Assembly: GCA_001465935.1 (NCBI GenBank)
Contig: LNKV01000025.1
Location: 81,609-145,608, forward strand
DNA: 64,000 nt
Direction of reading: 5' to 3'
Source: Clarireedia homoeocarpa
Taxonomy: Eukaryota > Ascomycota > Leotiomycetes > Helotiales > Rutstroemiaceae
Position numbers and translations under genes: made by a program. The notes under the pieces were generated by a model that was not told the DNA's origin, searched no databases, and saw only the letters and a program-made list of their open reading frames with translations. Position 1 is the stretch's first letter. Each line of letters begins with the position of its first letter. Of the stretch, positions 11,401-22,264 are shown piece by piece.

Positions 11401-13201
11401 AGACCAAAGGATACTATTATTCTGGATCCTCCCGTGGATTTCTAGGTGATTTCATCCCGATTGGAACCCCCGACTCGCGTTATTCACCTCAACCACAATT
11501 GCCTGGAAGGATGAATGAAAAATCGTACGTTGCGTCTCATGCGTTTGGATAAATTTGTTCCTGACTTGCCTACAGTAATTCGGAGATGCGCAAGGCTGCG
11601 CCACTGATAGATCTGTATAGATTCGAGCCAGAAACGCCTGGTGGCATGAATGAATGGCGCCAAACCTCCTTCGCTGATTTTATAGAAAGCCATGATTCTA
11701 GACCTGCATCATCGCCAAATTTAAGCCACACAAAGAACTCACGCTCTGTAGAGAAGGAACTACATAGAAGCCCAACGTTATTCACCTCGTCGCAAGTCGT
11801 ATACCCTGGACTTAAACGCAGTGGGTCATCCCCAAGCGTATCGCCGACGCGTTTCGCAGTCCGAGATCAGCATCTCAGTCCTGAGCCTTTCGAGTGTTAT
11901 GGTGATCCCGATTCTCCTTCGCCTATCATGCAAGATTCGTACAATACACAAAGTACAGTTCCCCGTGGCCGGGCAGCTACCATTGCATCCCGTTATCCCA
12001 CACGCAGGGAGTCTCCGGAGCGCTTTCAGCATGCTTCAAGCTCGCCTATCCGTCAAGTTACTCGAAATATGCACCAACGACCTTCACTTTCACCAGTCCG
12101 CCAAGTCGAGAAAATTCATGGACGCCACCCCGTTAATGCAACTCATAGTCCTACTGGTGCCAAGGTTGTTTCTAACAAGTATAATGAATCATTTTCGAGC
12201 TCAGACACCACTATAATCAACCGCAACATGACTAGGTCACAATCAAAGACTCTTCTTGGTGTCGTCGAGCAAGATGAAAGTGCCACCGACAGTCCAGTTC
12301 TCCCTTCAGCGTCTCCAAAGAAAAGATCGCGCTCGCCGATGAAAAAAATGTTTGGAGAGCATGGCTGGCTTGGATCATCACCAAACGAGATTATGCGTCC
12401 GCAGACCCAAGCTGCCAAATCAATCCGAAAGTCTGAGAAACCTAGAAAAGCTGGCATGATGGAGAAAATCAAAAGCAAGATCGAAGAGCTCGTAAGTCTA
12501 TTGCTCAGGCGGGCACTCTTACAGTCACTGACATACCTCAGACAGAGAAGACAGATTCGAAAAATATCGACAAGAATAAGGTATCTGTCCTATCCATTTC
12601 GATCTCTCCCTTTGAGCAAGCAAGATATTTGGTTGAACTGGAACTCATGATCGTCCATACTGCCAACACATTTCTCATGACTCAATTCAGTCAAGGTCGC
12701 ATGTCGATCGATACGATCAAGAGGACGGTAGATACATGGAAGAATAAAGGCCGGCCAGCAGTGGTAGAGTTCATGTACGACCAAGCAACGCAGAGAGATC
12801 TTGTCGCCGTCAATCAGTTTAATCTTCGATTTCACGGGGAAAGACTTGGCGAAGATGTCCGTATAACGTCAATGCTTTACAATTGGAAACAAGTGGCATC
12901 CCTAATGGCTATCCGTACGTTTTGTAATGCAGATACGGTCCTTTTGAAGCTCTTGTTCGATATTGAGCAAATTTTGGAGCTTATTGGAGCAACGGAATCA
13001 ATCATGCTTCGTCTCCAACAGCTTCGAGTCTCTATCAATGAGTCTATTCGTATTGCTAGACTTAAGACAACAAATCTCGAAGTAACGGATGGCCGTGAAA
13101 TACCATGGGATTCCCATCACTCGACAAGTACTTCTCGCAGCATATCCGTTGATGATCCGTACGGAGGGATGAAGCTTGTTCCGGACTTCTATGTTGAATG
13201 A
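8441..13201 (+). CDS. Large fungal protein of unknown function (1452 aa)
   Basis: Exons join(8441..8606, 8663..8698, 8840..9024, 9075..9858, 9913..11524, 11576..12491, 12542..13201); all phases close to 1452 aa. I do not recognise the family. The N-terminal ~125 residues look folded (KCRNYLVRLCADIPRNLPYK; RFGDENVDLALGVLEELIEV; CIFQRWKYEHLRRR). The middle ~1000 residues are Ser/Pro/Asn-rich and probably disordered, with SP-rich stretches and a basic patch KKRSRSPMKKMFGEHGW. The last ~200 residues look alpha-helical and well conserved in style (FEQARYLVELELMIVHTANT; GRPAVVEFMYDQATQRDLVA; LLFDIEQILELIGATE). Intron 9859..9912 (54 nt) is in frame and stop-free. The acceptor of exon 3 could instead be at 8831, adding three residues. 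The domain arrangement suggests a scaffold or signalling protein, but no function is claimed. Confidence 0.8.
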
Positions 13202-14667
13202 GGTCTCATTTCTCAATCTTTAACGCATCCTGTACAAACTCCCTCACCAGCTTTTGGTACTTAATCACTCCTTTGACACTGGATTTGAGAGGCAAAAATG
13301 GTTTGGTAGTCTCGGATCAGGAAGCATCAGAAGGGCGAGAGAATTGTGCCACATAATGGACTTTAATACTAATCACTGAAAGCAGGAAAACGACTATGCA
13401 TAAGCAGACAGTCTCTCGACAGCGTCGACATCTGGTAAACTTCTCTCTCGGATTTTCGAAGGGGTTTCGGGGTCAGTGGACTTCTGCATTCGCCGAATGA
13501 ATATTTCCATTTCCCTTTCTGGATTCTGTCGCAGCACAAGCTCTTTATCCAGTTGCATGATAGATTGGCCGTACCTTGTTCATTCGAATTTGCTGAGCAA
13601 TGCTTCATTTTGGCCATGCTTTCCTCCCCTTTGTTCGCACCGCACAAAAGATCATTTTCTGGTGGTCTAGTGCTCGAAGAGACCTGCCGACTATGATGGA
13701 TGGTAAGCAGGAGACTAGCATGTAGTGTAGCAATCGAGGTTTTCCGTTAGCTAGGTGAATAGATGAAATAAAGCAATCAAGTTGAGTTAGATGGAAAGTC
13801 CAAGAGCTCCCGACTGCGCGAGAGTGCGGACGATTGATGGATGCGCTAAAACAGTAGAGAGGCGCACAAGGTGATCTGTCCATGCCCCCGTACTTCCTTC
13901 CCTTCCATATCCACTCCACCTGCTCCCCATGGTGATGGCGAATAGTAGAGGTCGACCACAAGCCACCAAAGTCTAGTGAATGTAATCCTACGATGGCGCT
14001 TGTGTACACCAACTGACTGACTTTGACGCAATGGAGTAGTTGTCTCTGTTCCAAGGTTTCTTGGTGTCTCAGACAGCATGTGACTGCCACTGCCACTGGC
14101 ATGACTGGCTCGACTGGGTACAGGGCGAGAGGGCCGACCGTATCCGACGTCATACCTGAGGTGCGCGTTCCTATCGCCAGAAGCGCAGTTGCCTCACGAA
14201 ATCTGCGCTCATCCGCACCTGCAGAGGGAACACGAACACGAACACAATATAATAATACAATTCGACACAGTCCAGTGCAGTACAGTACAGTAGGTACATC
14301 CTTCCATTTCTTCTACTCTCGAACGCCTGCCTAATATTGGCAGCGACGACCTGCATTGTTGATGGCTTCTACCAACAATCTTTTTCTTCTTCCCTTTTCT
14401 CCCATCCATATCTGCTCTTGAACCCCCATCATTCTCACGACAGCATTCTTTACGCCTCATTCGAAAGTTACACCGCCATCAGCATTATTACACTACGATT
14501 AACCGTTCCTGGACTTCTGTTGGGGGGTATCGCACCTGCGGAGCTGATCCCATTTTTTACAATTCCTAAAATCCTCATAATATCCTAATTTTTCTTTTTC
14601 AAATACTGTAAGTTGGCCACCAATCTGAGTTTCGCAATACTGACTACTTGCCGGGCAGTACACAACA
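13202..14667. other. Intergenic region, phospholipase promoter
   Basis: About 1.47 kb between the orphan gene and the DDHD gene, both on the plus strand. Short overlapping open frames occur on both strands, but none has convincing protein character. The part before 14668 is rich in short direct repeats (ACGAACACGAACAC; CAGTACAGTACAGTA) and pyrimidine tracts, consistent with a fungal promoter and 5' leader. Confidence 0.5.
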
Positions 14668-17600
14668 ATGTCTCAACACATCCATACATATGGACCCAAC
14701 TGCCACCTCGCTCCGCGAAACGAAGAAGCAGCCCACGGGCCTTGCGAAGAAATACCAGAGATTCGTACGCAGTTCTTCTATTGCTCCTCCATTCCTCTCG
14801 ACGATCCTCTAGGCGCCGTCGCACCGCCAACATCAGATTCCAAAGCTGTCAAGCAGCCACCCAAACCTTTCTCTCCCCGCGACAATGAAACACTACAAAA
14901 AGCATGGACAGGGTTGAGTTCCTCAAGAGATAGGCGCAACCATAAACGGAATTTTAAAACCAAACACTCGAGTCCTGCAGGCACAAAACACAAACACAAA
15001 CACGATTCCAAGAACGACCCGGAAACGAACGAGGAGGCAGGCGAGGAGGCAGGCAGTCAAAAATATCGGCATGAACATCCTGAGCACGAGCTTAGTAAGG
15101 ACCCTGCAGAACAAAAAGGTCATAGAGGCAAGAAGAACAAGGCGGAACCAGATTCAATAGCTTGTCCATGCAAGTCAAGCCATTTGTGGTGCCGAAATGC
15201 ACCTGGGAAATGCACTTGCACGTCCTGTCCCAAAGGCCCGGCACAGCGTAATATGATGACCAGTGACATACAGGAGTCACCTCACGATCACAAAAAGAAG
15301 CTCCATGAATCCGAACCTAGTGACCATGCCGAGGAAGAAACCAGGAAGGATAGCACCAGCTACAAAAAGACTAAGGAAGCGAAGTCTAAGAAGTCCAAAT
15401 TAGATAAAACTCACGGGACCGATGATCGGGAACCTACTACTTCTGCAGAAGCCGACGCCGAACCTGAAAATACTGAGGGATTTCGTTGTGGGCATCTAGA
15501 TCACGAATTTGAGCCTAAGTCTGTTGATACTAGGTTTCCGAGCTGTTGTGACGACTCCATTCGACACGTCCCGACGAAGCAGGAACAGGCTCAAAACTCT
15601 GATGTTGACAAGTCCTCTGAGCCATCATCAGCTACCTGGTGCTGCGCAGATCTGGAGCGAGATAACAGAGATCACGGGGAAGCTGAGACGACCAGAGACA
15701 AGGGCCAAGATACTAAAGAATCATCTGTACCCACGCCAGGTCCAGAGGAAAAGGCAGCGGATAAAAGTAAAGGCGCTGAAGTACAGTCATCCAAGATCGG
15801 AAAAAAATTGAAGGGCAAATACAAGGTTTTTGGCAAGCAAATGGTACAGGATGAGCGAACTGACGGTGCCAATGACGAACCCAGCATAATAGAGGATCTA
15901 GGATTGTATGGCCAAGATACGGACGGAGATGTGGACACAGGCATTGCCACTCTAGACCAGGGAGATGCGACGAATGAGAACTATGGCACCGCTCCTCAAG
16001 TACTTATGGCTGGTGATGGAAATACGCACACGAAGACTACGGAACTGGGTACTACTGGCAAACCGTTTTTGAAACTTCCCGCTCGTAGTGAGAGTCCCGT
16101 GCCTTTGCATATTCCCAAGGACGAAACTGAGCCCGCAACCAATCCTCGCAAGACCCACGAGCGTGATTCCACAGAGGACTTGGAGGTCGAAGGATGCAAA
16201 GCACACAAACACAGGGATCAAGTGAATGTCCCTGTTGGATATTCTAGGCTTCACGAAGTCAGCCTACCATCTCTACAAATGAAGCCAATCTACTGGTCAC
16301 CGCTTCATGATGTTGCTGCTTGTATCTACGGCACTTGGTTCTATAAGGACAACATGTACCCTGTTGAGCCAGCAGTTGCCAACCAACTTGAGATAGGTTA
16401 TAGGGAGTTGCAATGCTGGTCTCAGACATGGAAGGATCAACTTAGCTCTGCAATTGAGGTGGGTGCTGCTGGTGAAGAGAAGATTGCTCATCGTCTTTGG
16501 CCGGCAGAGGAAACCCAGAAGGGGTCAAACTCCAAGTCAACTGAACATCTTGTATCTGCCGATCCTTACTGTGCTGCTCGTTGTTTCCATGGAGAAGCTG
16601 CGGCTGAAGGCAAAGCCGACGAAGTGGAGGCCAAGCCCACTGCATCAACTTCAATCCCCAAGAAGTATCCCAATTCACAAGTCATCTACAAGAATGCTTC
16701 CGAAGCTTTCATTCTTAGGCCCAATCTACAGCCATCTGAATATTACGGACGAAAACCACTTGCAAAGATTATGAAAAATATGATAGTGGGCGTTCCTGTT
16801 GTTCGAGGATTCGACTGGAACTCTTGGGAAAAGCTCCATCCTTCGAAGAGGACTAACACTTCAAACAAGACACCTTATAAAACAGGTGGTTATGGACGCA
16901 CTGCTGGATCCAAGCCCGATTCCTGCCCGGCTTGTCAGGCTCAGGAGGAAGTTCCCGAATTCAGTGACTTGTGTCTAGTTATCCACGGAATTGGTCAAAA
17001 ACTTTCCGAGCGCATGGAAAGCTTTCATTTCACTCACGCTGTTAATGGTTTCCGTACCGAGGTCAATCGTGAACTATGCAACCCAGATGTGAAGAAGGTT
17101 CTTCGAGAAGACCTATCTGGAGTTATGGTGCTACCTGTTAATTGGCGCAAGGATCTCGTTTTCGAGGACGGCGGACCAACAAAATCTGGAGACAAGGATG
17201 ATGCAGAGTCTACATATACGCTCAACGATATTACACTCCCAACTATACCGGCAGTGCGTGGTCTCATTTGTGATGTTATGTTGGACATTCCATACTATTT
17301 GTCGAAGCACAAGCCAAAGATGATTGCTGCTCTGATTGCTGAAGCGAATCGCATCTACCGTCTCTGGTGTAAGAACAACCTAGGATTCCACAAAAAAGGT
17401 CGTGTACACCTCATTGCACATTCACTGGGAAGCGTCATGGCCCTTGAAGTGCTGAGCAAACAGCCAACCAGCATGCCGGCTGATCTCTCACGGAGAACAA
17501 ACACCAAGTGTTTCGATTTTAGAACCACTAATTGTTTCCTTGCGGGAAGCCCGGCTTCTTTCTTCCTTTTACTCGACAATGCACATTTGTTACCCAGAAA

Positions 17601-18183
17601 AGCGTTGAACAAACCAGGCGCTGAACAGGGCGACGATACCCGGGGAGACGTTGTTGGTGAAGTTGGCACCTTTGGTTGTCTCGCTGTAGACAATATCTAC
17701 AACATTATGCACATCAACGATCCAATTGCATACCGTCTGAATGCCACCGTCGACGCCGCGTATGCTAGCAGTCTCAAAATCGCCGAAGTCCCCAACTCAT
17801 CACTAAGTTTCTTCAACTCCGTCGGCCACGCGATGAAATCGCTTCCCGGCATTTCTTCAACATCGGATTTAGGCATGGGACAGCTACCCAAACCTGCTAT
17901 GATCAAAATGCCGTCGCAAGTCGAGATGGCGGTGCATGATTTCTCGGCGGAAGAAATCGCGGAGAAGAAATTCTGTCTGCTGAATGATAATGGTCAAGTA
18001 GATTGGTGTTTGGGTAATCGGGGTGGTATGCTTGATAACCAGTATATTAATATGCTGAGTGCACATAGTAGTTATTGGACGCATAGGGATTTTATTCGCA
18101 TGCTTTGTGTGGAGATGGGGAGGAAGGCGGGGAGGGATAATACTTTGCCGAACATGAGGGCAGTTAAGAAGAGTCGGAAGTAG
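14668..18183 (+). CDS. DDHD-domain phospholipase (PA-PLA1-like), 1171 aa
   Basis: Single-exon gene. The first ~500 residues are hydrophilic, Lys/Glu-rich and probably disordered, with a small Cys cluster (CPCKSSHLWCRNAPGKCTC). A WWE-like segment follows (ACIYGTWFYKDNMYPVEPA; CWSQTWKDQL). The C-terminal ~400 residues are the lipase region: LCLVIHGIGQKLSERM, the nucleophile elbow LIAHSLGSVMALEVL (GxSxG), CFLAGSPASFFLLLD, and NIMHINDPIAYRLNATV, which matches the DPVAYR part of DDHD domains. The closing SYWTHRDFIRMLC supplies the terminal His region. Known of the family: intracellular phospholipase A1 enzymes (mammalian DDHD1/2, yeast YOR022C) acting on phosphatidic acid and other lipids in organelle membranes. 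The activity here is inferred from the motifs. Confidence 0.9.
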   Translation: MSQHIHTYGPNCHLAPRNEEAAHGPCEEIPEIRTQFFYCSSIPLDDPLGAVAPPTSDSKAVKQPPKPFSPRDNETLQKAWTGLSSSRDRRNHKRNFKTKHSSPAGTKHKHKHDSKNDPETNEEAGEEAGSQKYRHEHPEHELSKDPAEQKGHRGKKNKAEPDSIACPCKSSHLWCRNAPGKCTCTSCPKGPAQRNMMTSDIQESPHDHKKKLHESEPSDHAEEETRKDSTSYKKTKEAKSKKSKLDKTHGTDDREPTTSAEADAEPENTEGFRCGHLDHEFEPKSVDTRFPSCCDDSIRHVPTKQEQAQNSDVDKSSEPSSATWCCADLERDNRDHGEAETTRDKGQDTKESSVPTPGPEEKAADKSKGAEVQSSKIGKKLKGKYKVFGKQMVQDERTDGANDEPSIIEDLGLYGQDTDGDVDTGIATLDQGDATNENYGTAPQVLMAGDGNTHTKTTELGTTGKPFLKLPARSESPVPLHIPKDETEPATNPRKTHERDSTEDLEVEGCKAHKHRDQVNVPVGYSRLHEVSLPSLQMKPIYWSPLHDVAACIYGTWFYKDNMYPVEPAVANQLEIGYRELQCWSQTWKDQLSSAIEVGAAGEEKIAHRLWPAEETQKGSNSKSTEHLVSADPYCAARCFHGEAAAEGKADEVEAKPTASTSIPKKYPNSQVIYKNASEAFILRPNLQPSEYYGRKPLAKIMKNMIVGVPVVRGFDWNSWEKLHPSKRTNTSNKTPYKTGGYGRTAGSKPDSCPACQAQEEVPEFSDLCLVIHGIGQKLSERMESFHFTHAVNGFRTEVNRELCNPDVKKVLREDLSGVMVLPVNWRKDLVFEDGGPTKSGDKDDAESTYTLNDITLPTIPAVRGLICDVMLDIPYYLSKHKPKMIAALIAEANRIYRLWCKNNLGFHKKGRVHLIAHSLGSVMALEVLSKQPTSMPADLSRRTNTKCFDFRTTNCFLAGSPASFFLLLDNAHLLPRKALNKPGAEQGDDTRGDVVGEVGTFGCLAVDNIYNIMHINDPIAYRLNATVDAAYASSLKIAEVPNSSLSFFNSVGHAMKSLPGISSTSDLGMGQLPKPAMIKMPSQVEMAVHDFSAEEIAEKKFCLLNDNGQVDWCLGNRGGMLDNQYINMLSAHSSYWTHRDFIRMLCVEMGRKAGRDNTLPNMRAVKKSRK

Positions 18184-18447
18184 AGGTGAGGGAGGCTCTG
18201 TGTGTGTTGACTGGGGGGTTTTCACTGGCTTGCCATTTTTGAGAGCTGTTCTTTTCTCGTTTGTGGTTTGAGATGAAGAGGGGAGAGAGTAGTTTTGGAG
18301 TTTGGGGACCGAGGATTATTGTGGCTTTTATTATGCATGCTTTGGGTGTTCCTGGTATGGGTTGGGTTGAGACTGTGCTCGTGTTTGATGTTGAGATGGC
18401 TAGACTCCTAGACTTACCCTATGATACCCCCTCTTTTACCTAGATCA

Positions 18448-18474
18448 GATGAGATGAGATGAGATGAGATGAGA
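18448..18474. repeat. (GATGA)n microsatellite
   Basis: Five uninterrupted GATGA units. Confidence 0.95.
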
Positions 18475-18866
18475 CGAAAAGAGAATGATTAATGAAATCA
18501 CGTTTATTGTTATGATTATGATCATGAGCTTTTTTTACTTTTGCTTGCTTGCTTGCTGCTGCTATGTACCGTACCGTAAACGGGTTGAAAAATGGTGGCT
18601 GAATGTGAGAGTGAGAGTGGTGTTGTGTTATAAACGAAGTGTATGTGGACGAAAGTGAAATAAATCAATCTCCAAAAGAACATGTCGGAGCAAGGAGCAA
18701 GTAACAAGGAGCTTTTCCGTTTTTAGGATTTTCATTACATACAGTACTCGTATACGCTTTCTCTCCTCCTTTCTAGTTCGAACTGAGGGAAGGAAAGTGC
18801 TGCCCGAACCGAACCGAATCGTATCGTATATATGTCGATTCCGCTAACTTATTTACAGGATCCCAA

Positions 18867-18901
18867 CTTTTCTTTTCTTTTCTTTTCTTCTCTTTTCTTT
18901 T
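18867..18901. repeat. (CTTTT)n pyrimidine microsatellite
   Basis: Pentanucleotide CTTTT/CTTCT units in a continuous pyrimidine tract; on the minus strand this lies just downstream of the first X325 gene. Confidence 0.9.
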
Positions 18902-18937
18902 TCCGCTCTAGATATATACGGAAGGGGGTAAATTAAA

Positions 18938-20125
18938 TTAAATAAGCAGCACTCCTCCTCCGATTACCGCCCCCAATGCCATTATTCCTGCGTTTGCAGT
19001 CACGCTTATGATGCCGCTGCGGCTCCTGAAAGCAAGCGCGGGGGTGGCGGCACTGGATGATGTGGCGGCGGCGGAACTGCTGGTTGAGGAGGAGTTGGAT
19101 GGGGAGGTGGGGGAGGAGGAGGAGGAGGAGGAGAGAGTGGTGATGTTTAGGCCGGGGGTGCTGGGGCATTGGGTTGAGTTCGTGGTGCTGGAGAGGGGGG
19201 AGGGGGAGAGGGCGGTGGAGAAGGTTATGTCTGCGCACTGAGAGGGGGTGGGGGTTGGTTGGTTAGTGAGGGGGTTTTGGTGGTGGAGGTGGAGAGGAGG
19301 GGGGGGGAGATGGGGAGATGGGAGGGGGCAAGGGGGAAGGGGGAAAGGGGTAGAGTTGAGGATTAGGTATATGGTGGGAAGGAGGAAGAAGAAACCTCCA
19401 TTCCCGGCCCAGCTACCACTCATCTCTCCCCTCCCCTTTTCCCTTTCCCTTTTCCTCCTTCCACAGCAAACAAAAGAATAAAATAAAACAGAAAAAACCA
19501 AACTAACATTATACAAAGCACTCCCACTCTCCCCTACTGTAACCACCTGCAACGTAGCATTCAAGCCATCATGCAAGGCGACACCCTCAGGGAGCACGAA
19601 GTCGCCCAAACAGAGCTCACCGGCGCCCGTCTCGTTGAGCGGCGCGGGCGTAAGCGAGATGTTGAAGTTGGTGACGTTGGAGCCGAGTCCCAGGTTCACG
19701 AAGATGTAGGTCCAGGGGTGGTGCAGGGAGAGTGCGATGGGGAAGGCGGTGGTGGGGTAGATAGTTCGGTTGAGGGTGGTGGGTATACCGGCGCCTGGAG
19801 GGGGGAGAAGGGTTAGTTGTGGGGAAAAGGGTTGGTTGAGAGGGAGTGGTGGAGAGGAGGAAAGATGGGTGGAGGAGCGGGAGAGGGAGGAGGTACGGGG
19901 AAGTGGAGAGAGGATTGGAATAAGAGGGAGGGAGTGGGAAGATGATTGATGTTGGATTGGGGGAATTTGATGTAAAATATTTGGGCAGTACTTACATGGA
20001 TATGTCCATTGAGAAGCAGGCTCTTCAAAAGAATCTCCACGCCAATACGGGTAGTTAAGCGTAAAATGTGCCGAGGCTATGGATGAGAAGAGGGTAAGAA
20101 GGGCGAGGAAACTGTAAGTTACCAT
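18938..20125 (-). CDS. X325/BIM1-like GPI-anchored copper-binding protein (copy A)
   Basis: Exons complement(18938..19237, 19508..19794, 19996..20125), 238 aa. The signal peptide MVTYSFLALLTLFSSIASA is followed directly by HFTLNYPYWRG, so cleavage would leave an N-terminal His, the hallmark of the X325/BIM1 LPMO-like fold. Other family marks are QWTYPCAGIP, a second His in LHHPWTYIF, LCLGDFVLPEG with the conserved Asp, and LYNCADITFST. The tail is a Ser/Thr-rich linker ending in a hydrophobic GPI-type signal (GIMALGAVIGGGVLLI). Known of the family: X325 proteins bind copper through two His and an Asp, lack proven polysaccharide oxidation, and include Cryptococcus Bim1 for copper uptake. I chose the ATG at 20125 over one at 20221 because it starts the signal peptide. 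Introns of 201 and 270 nt are long for this window. Confidence 0.9.
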   Translation of the reverse strand: MVTYSFLALLTLFSSIASAHFTLNYPYWRGDSFEEPASQWTYPCKYCPNILHQIPPIQHQSSSHSLPLIPILSPLPRTSSLSRSSTHLSSSPPLPLNQPFSPQLTLLPPPGAGIPTTLNRTIYPTTAFPIALSLHHPWTYIFVNLGLGSNVTNFNISLTPAPLNETGAGELCLGDFVLPEGVALHDGLNATLQVVTVGESGSALYNVSLVFSVLFYSFVCCGRRKREREKGRGEMSGSWAGNGGFFFLLPTIYLILNSTPFPLPPCPLPSPHLPPPPLHLHHQNPLTNQPTPTPSQCADITFSTALSPSPLSSTTNSTQCPSTPGLNITTLSSSSSSSPTSPSNSSSTSSSAAATSSSAATPALAFRSRSGIISVTANAGIMALGAVIGGGVLLI

Positions 20126-20886
20126 CTTGAGTGAGTATGCTTTTCCGAATCCTGGCTGATATATTTCTGCAACTCGTTTCTCGTAAGACTTTGATGTAGA
20201 GAGCCTTTCGAAACAACACAAACTGCCAAATCAAAAAAGAAGAGATCGACGTTATTTATGATATAGAAAGATGCAAGTCTAGATGCACCTCAGCTCTCAA
20301 GGTACCCAAACATGTACGAACGGAAATCTTTCCTAATTCTCTTATAATTTGCTCAACTTCACATTTCCATTGTACCACCCCCATGTATCCAATCCATTCA
20401 TCATTCATCCCGCCGCAAAACCCAACAAAGAAAAAAACATCAATAGCTTCAAATGAATGCCAAGAGGAAGAAGGAAAAAGAAGGCTAGTCATATAAATGT
20501 GCTCACCCGCAGCCTTTTCAGCCTTGGCAAGTACGCCACACCAATCAGGACTTTGGTGGCTTTGTACTTTTTCTTGGCTTGGAACGTTTTTTCCAATCAG
20601 TATCATAGAATTGCATCCCTACAAGGGCGGAGATCCTCTTCCAAATGAGGATATTTGATCTTTGGTATCTTGCTCAAAAGAGCGCAGTGAAGCAAATGAG
20701 GATGTGAGCGGTCTGGGTGGTGGACAATCATGTGAGGTGATGAAATTCAAAGACAATATCAAATAGATAGAGTACTTCTCTCTCTTGCAGCACTTGATTT
20801 ACTTAAACTCTTCTACCCTTTCGGCCGCGGGATAAAAAGACGAGGGAAGGAAAAGCAAGCAGATAAAGCATCGTTCCATTGTGAAA
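20126..20886. promoter_or_regulatory. Shared divergent promoter of two X325/BIM1-like genes, with Mac1-like sites
   Basis: This 761-bp region separates two divergently transcribed X325 genes and must hold both promoters. It contains TTTGCTCA at 20348-20355, which equals the yeast Mac1 copper-response core, and TTGCTCA at 20670-20676. That these act in copper control is inference; 7-8-bp words also arise by chance. Confidence 0.35.
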
Positions 20887-21610
20887 ATGAGGCTGAATAC
20901 ACTCCTTGGCATTGTGCTACTCTCCGCACGTGTAGCTTTAACTCACTTCATACTCAACTATCCGCCTTCTCTTGGTTTCAACGCCGACAATGAAGCGACC
21001 AGTCCCTGTGGCGGCTTCACGCCGTCGTTAGAAAATACTTCTGATTATGCGGTTGCGCAAAATGCTATGGCCTTCACTACACTACATCCTCAGTCGACGT
21101 TTATCTTCCGCGCAACTCTGGACGGGACTGCGAAGGGGAATTGGACCAATCTACTCCCCGTGTTTGAAGTTTATGGGTTAGGATCTATTTGTGAGACGGA
21201 TATCGTTGTTGGTTCAGAGTGGATTGGTCAGAAGGGATTGTTGCAGGTGGTCCAGCATGCTGAGGATGGTGTGCATTATCAGGTAGGTTTGGCCACGAAA
21301 CTTTCTTTTTGGACGATGCTAATGCAAGTATAAGTGTGCCGCAGTGAAGTTCATTGAGGGTAGTCTTGGAAATATTCCTAGTAAATGTACGAACTCTTCG
21401 GGAACTCAGCTCAGTTATGTCGGTGATGATACCTTGACCAATCTGGGAAACAATTCAGCAACTTCGACAAGTGGGACGAGTTCTAGTGCAGCAGGAAAGC
21501 CATCACAAACTGCGGGATCCGATGCCAGTTTGACTCATGGTGCTGCAATGCAAGGTTTTTGGGCCGTTGCGGTTGTGGCTTCGAGTGTGTTCTTTGGCCT
21601 CTTTGTGTAG
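20887..21610 (+). CDS. X325/BIM1-like GPI-anchored copper-binding protein (copy B)
   Basis: Exons join(20887..21282, 21335..21610), 223 aa. The signal peptide MRLNTLLGIVLLSARVALT is followed by HFILNYPPSLG, giving an N-terminal His after cleavage. Family features in order are SPCGGFTPSLEN, the second His in TLHPQSTFIFRATL, GLGSICETDIVVGSEW with an Asp aligned to copy A, and HYQCAAVKFIEG matching the YNCADITF segment of copy A. The C-terminal ~60 residues are Ser/Thr-rich and end in the hydrophobic tail GFWAVAVVASSVFFGLFV, as expected for a GPI signal. The acceptor TATAAG at 21334 is not an ideal YAG, but it is the one that restores the conserved Cys. Predicted location: cell surface; role in copper binding or uptake inferred from the family. 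Confidence 0.9.
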
Positions 21611-22264
21611 ATGTTGGCAAAACCATATGGTAAACAGACCCAAAACAGTTGAATATACCTATAAGAATCAGCAAATCAAGAAAAGGTTTCCAAAAGATAT
21701 GCTGTCAACACTATTTTCGGAAAATGTGATCACTATGCTAAAAGCCTCTATCAGGAACAACCTGCATTAGACCATGCAGCTAGCCATTTGTATTACTATG
21801 TATATTTGTACAAATGCGAGAACGATCGAGGTGGTAACAGACAGAATTGGCTTCTCCAGACCGTCGGAATTCATCAGAGATCATCGCGATGGTGCGGATT
21901 CCATTTGAGTATCAATCTTTTTGAACGAACCTAAATTCCGAATAATCAACGAAATAACTTCAATGACGGAATAAAATGCATTTATCAAAAGCTGACGTAC
22001 CCCGCGGTCTAAGGGGTCCTGAATATATTCGCCTGCCGCCGTCCGAAACAGCGTTGGCAGCTCAGAGATCAAGGATAGTTCGAACACATATAAAAGCTCT
22101 AGAGATGAATGTTTCTACATCTATTCATTCGCCTCGTGTTCTTCGAAAACAGATCACAATTACTTATCATGAACCATCGAGATTTGAAGGAACATCCAGG
22201 GTCATCCTACGAGCTCTAGGACAAACAGTCAGATCTTCCAGGAAACTCACAGCTAACCTATAAT
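21611..22264. other. Intergenic region
   Basis: Downstream of X325 copy B. Short open frames only; no supported gene. Confidence 0.4.

Larger units (their letters stand above)
18184..18937. other. Intergenic region between convergent genes, with microsatellites
   Basis: This is the shared 3' flank of the DDHD gene (plus) and the first X325 gene (minus). It contains (GATGA)5 at 18448-18474, a (GCTT)n tract near 18540-18555 and a (CTTTT)n tract at 18867-18901. No coding pattern. Confidence 0.7.

Noticed and set aside
13605..14153. 182-codon minus-strand frame upstream of the DDHD gene
   Set aside because: Composition and overlapping frames look random, and no family is recognisable.
20126..20221. 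Upstream in-frame start giving a longer X325 copy A
   Set aside because: It would bury the signal peptide behind 32 residues, and the N-terminal His needs cleavage right after the leader that starts at 20125.
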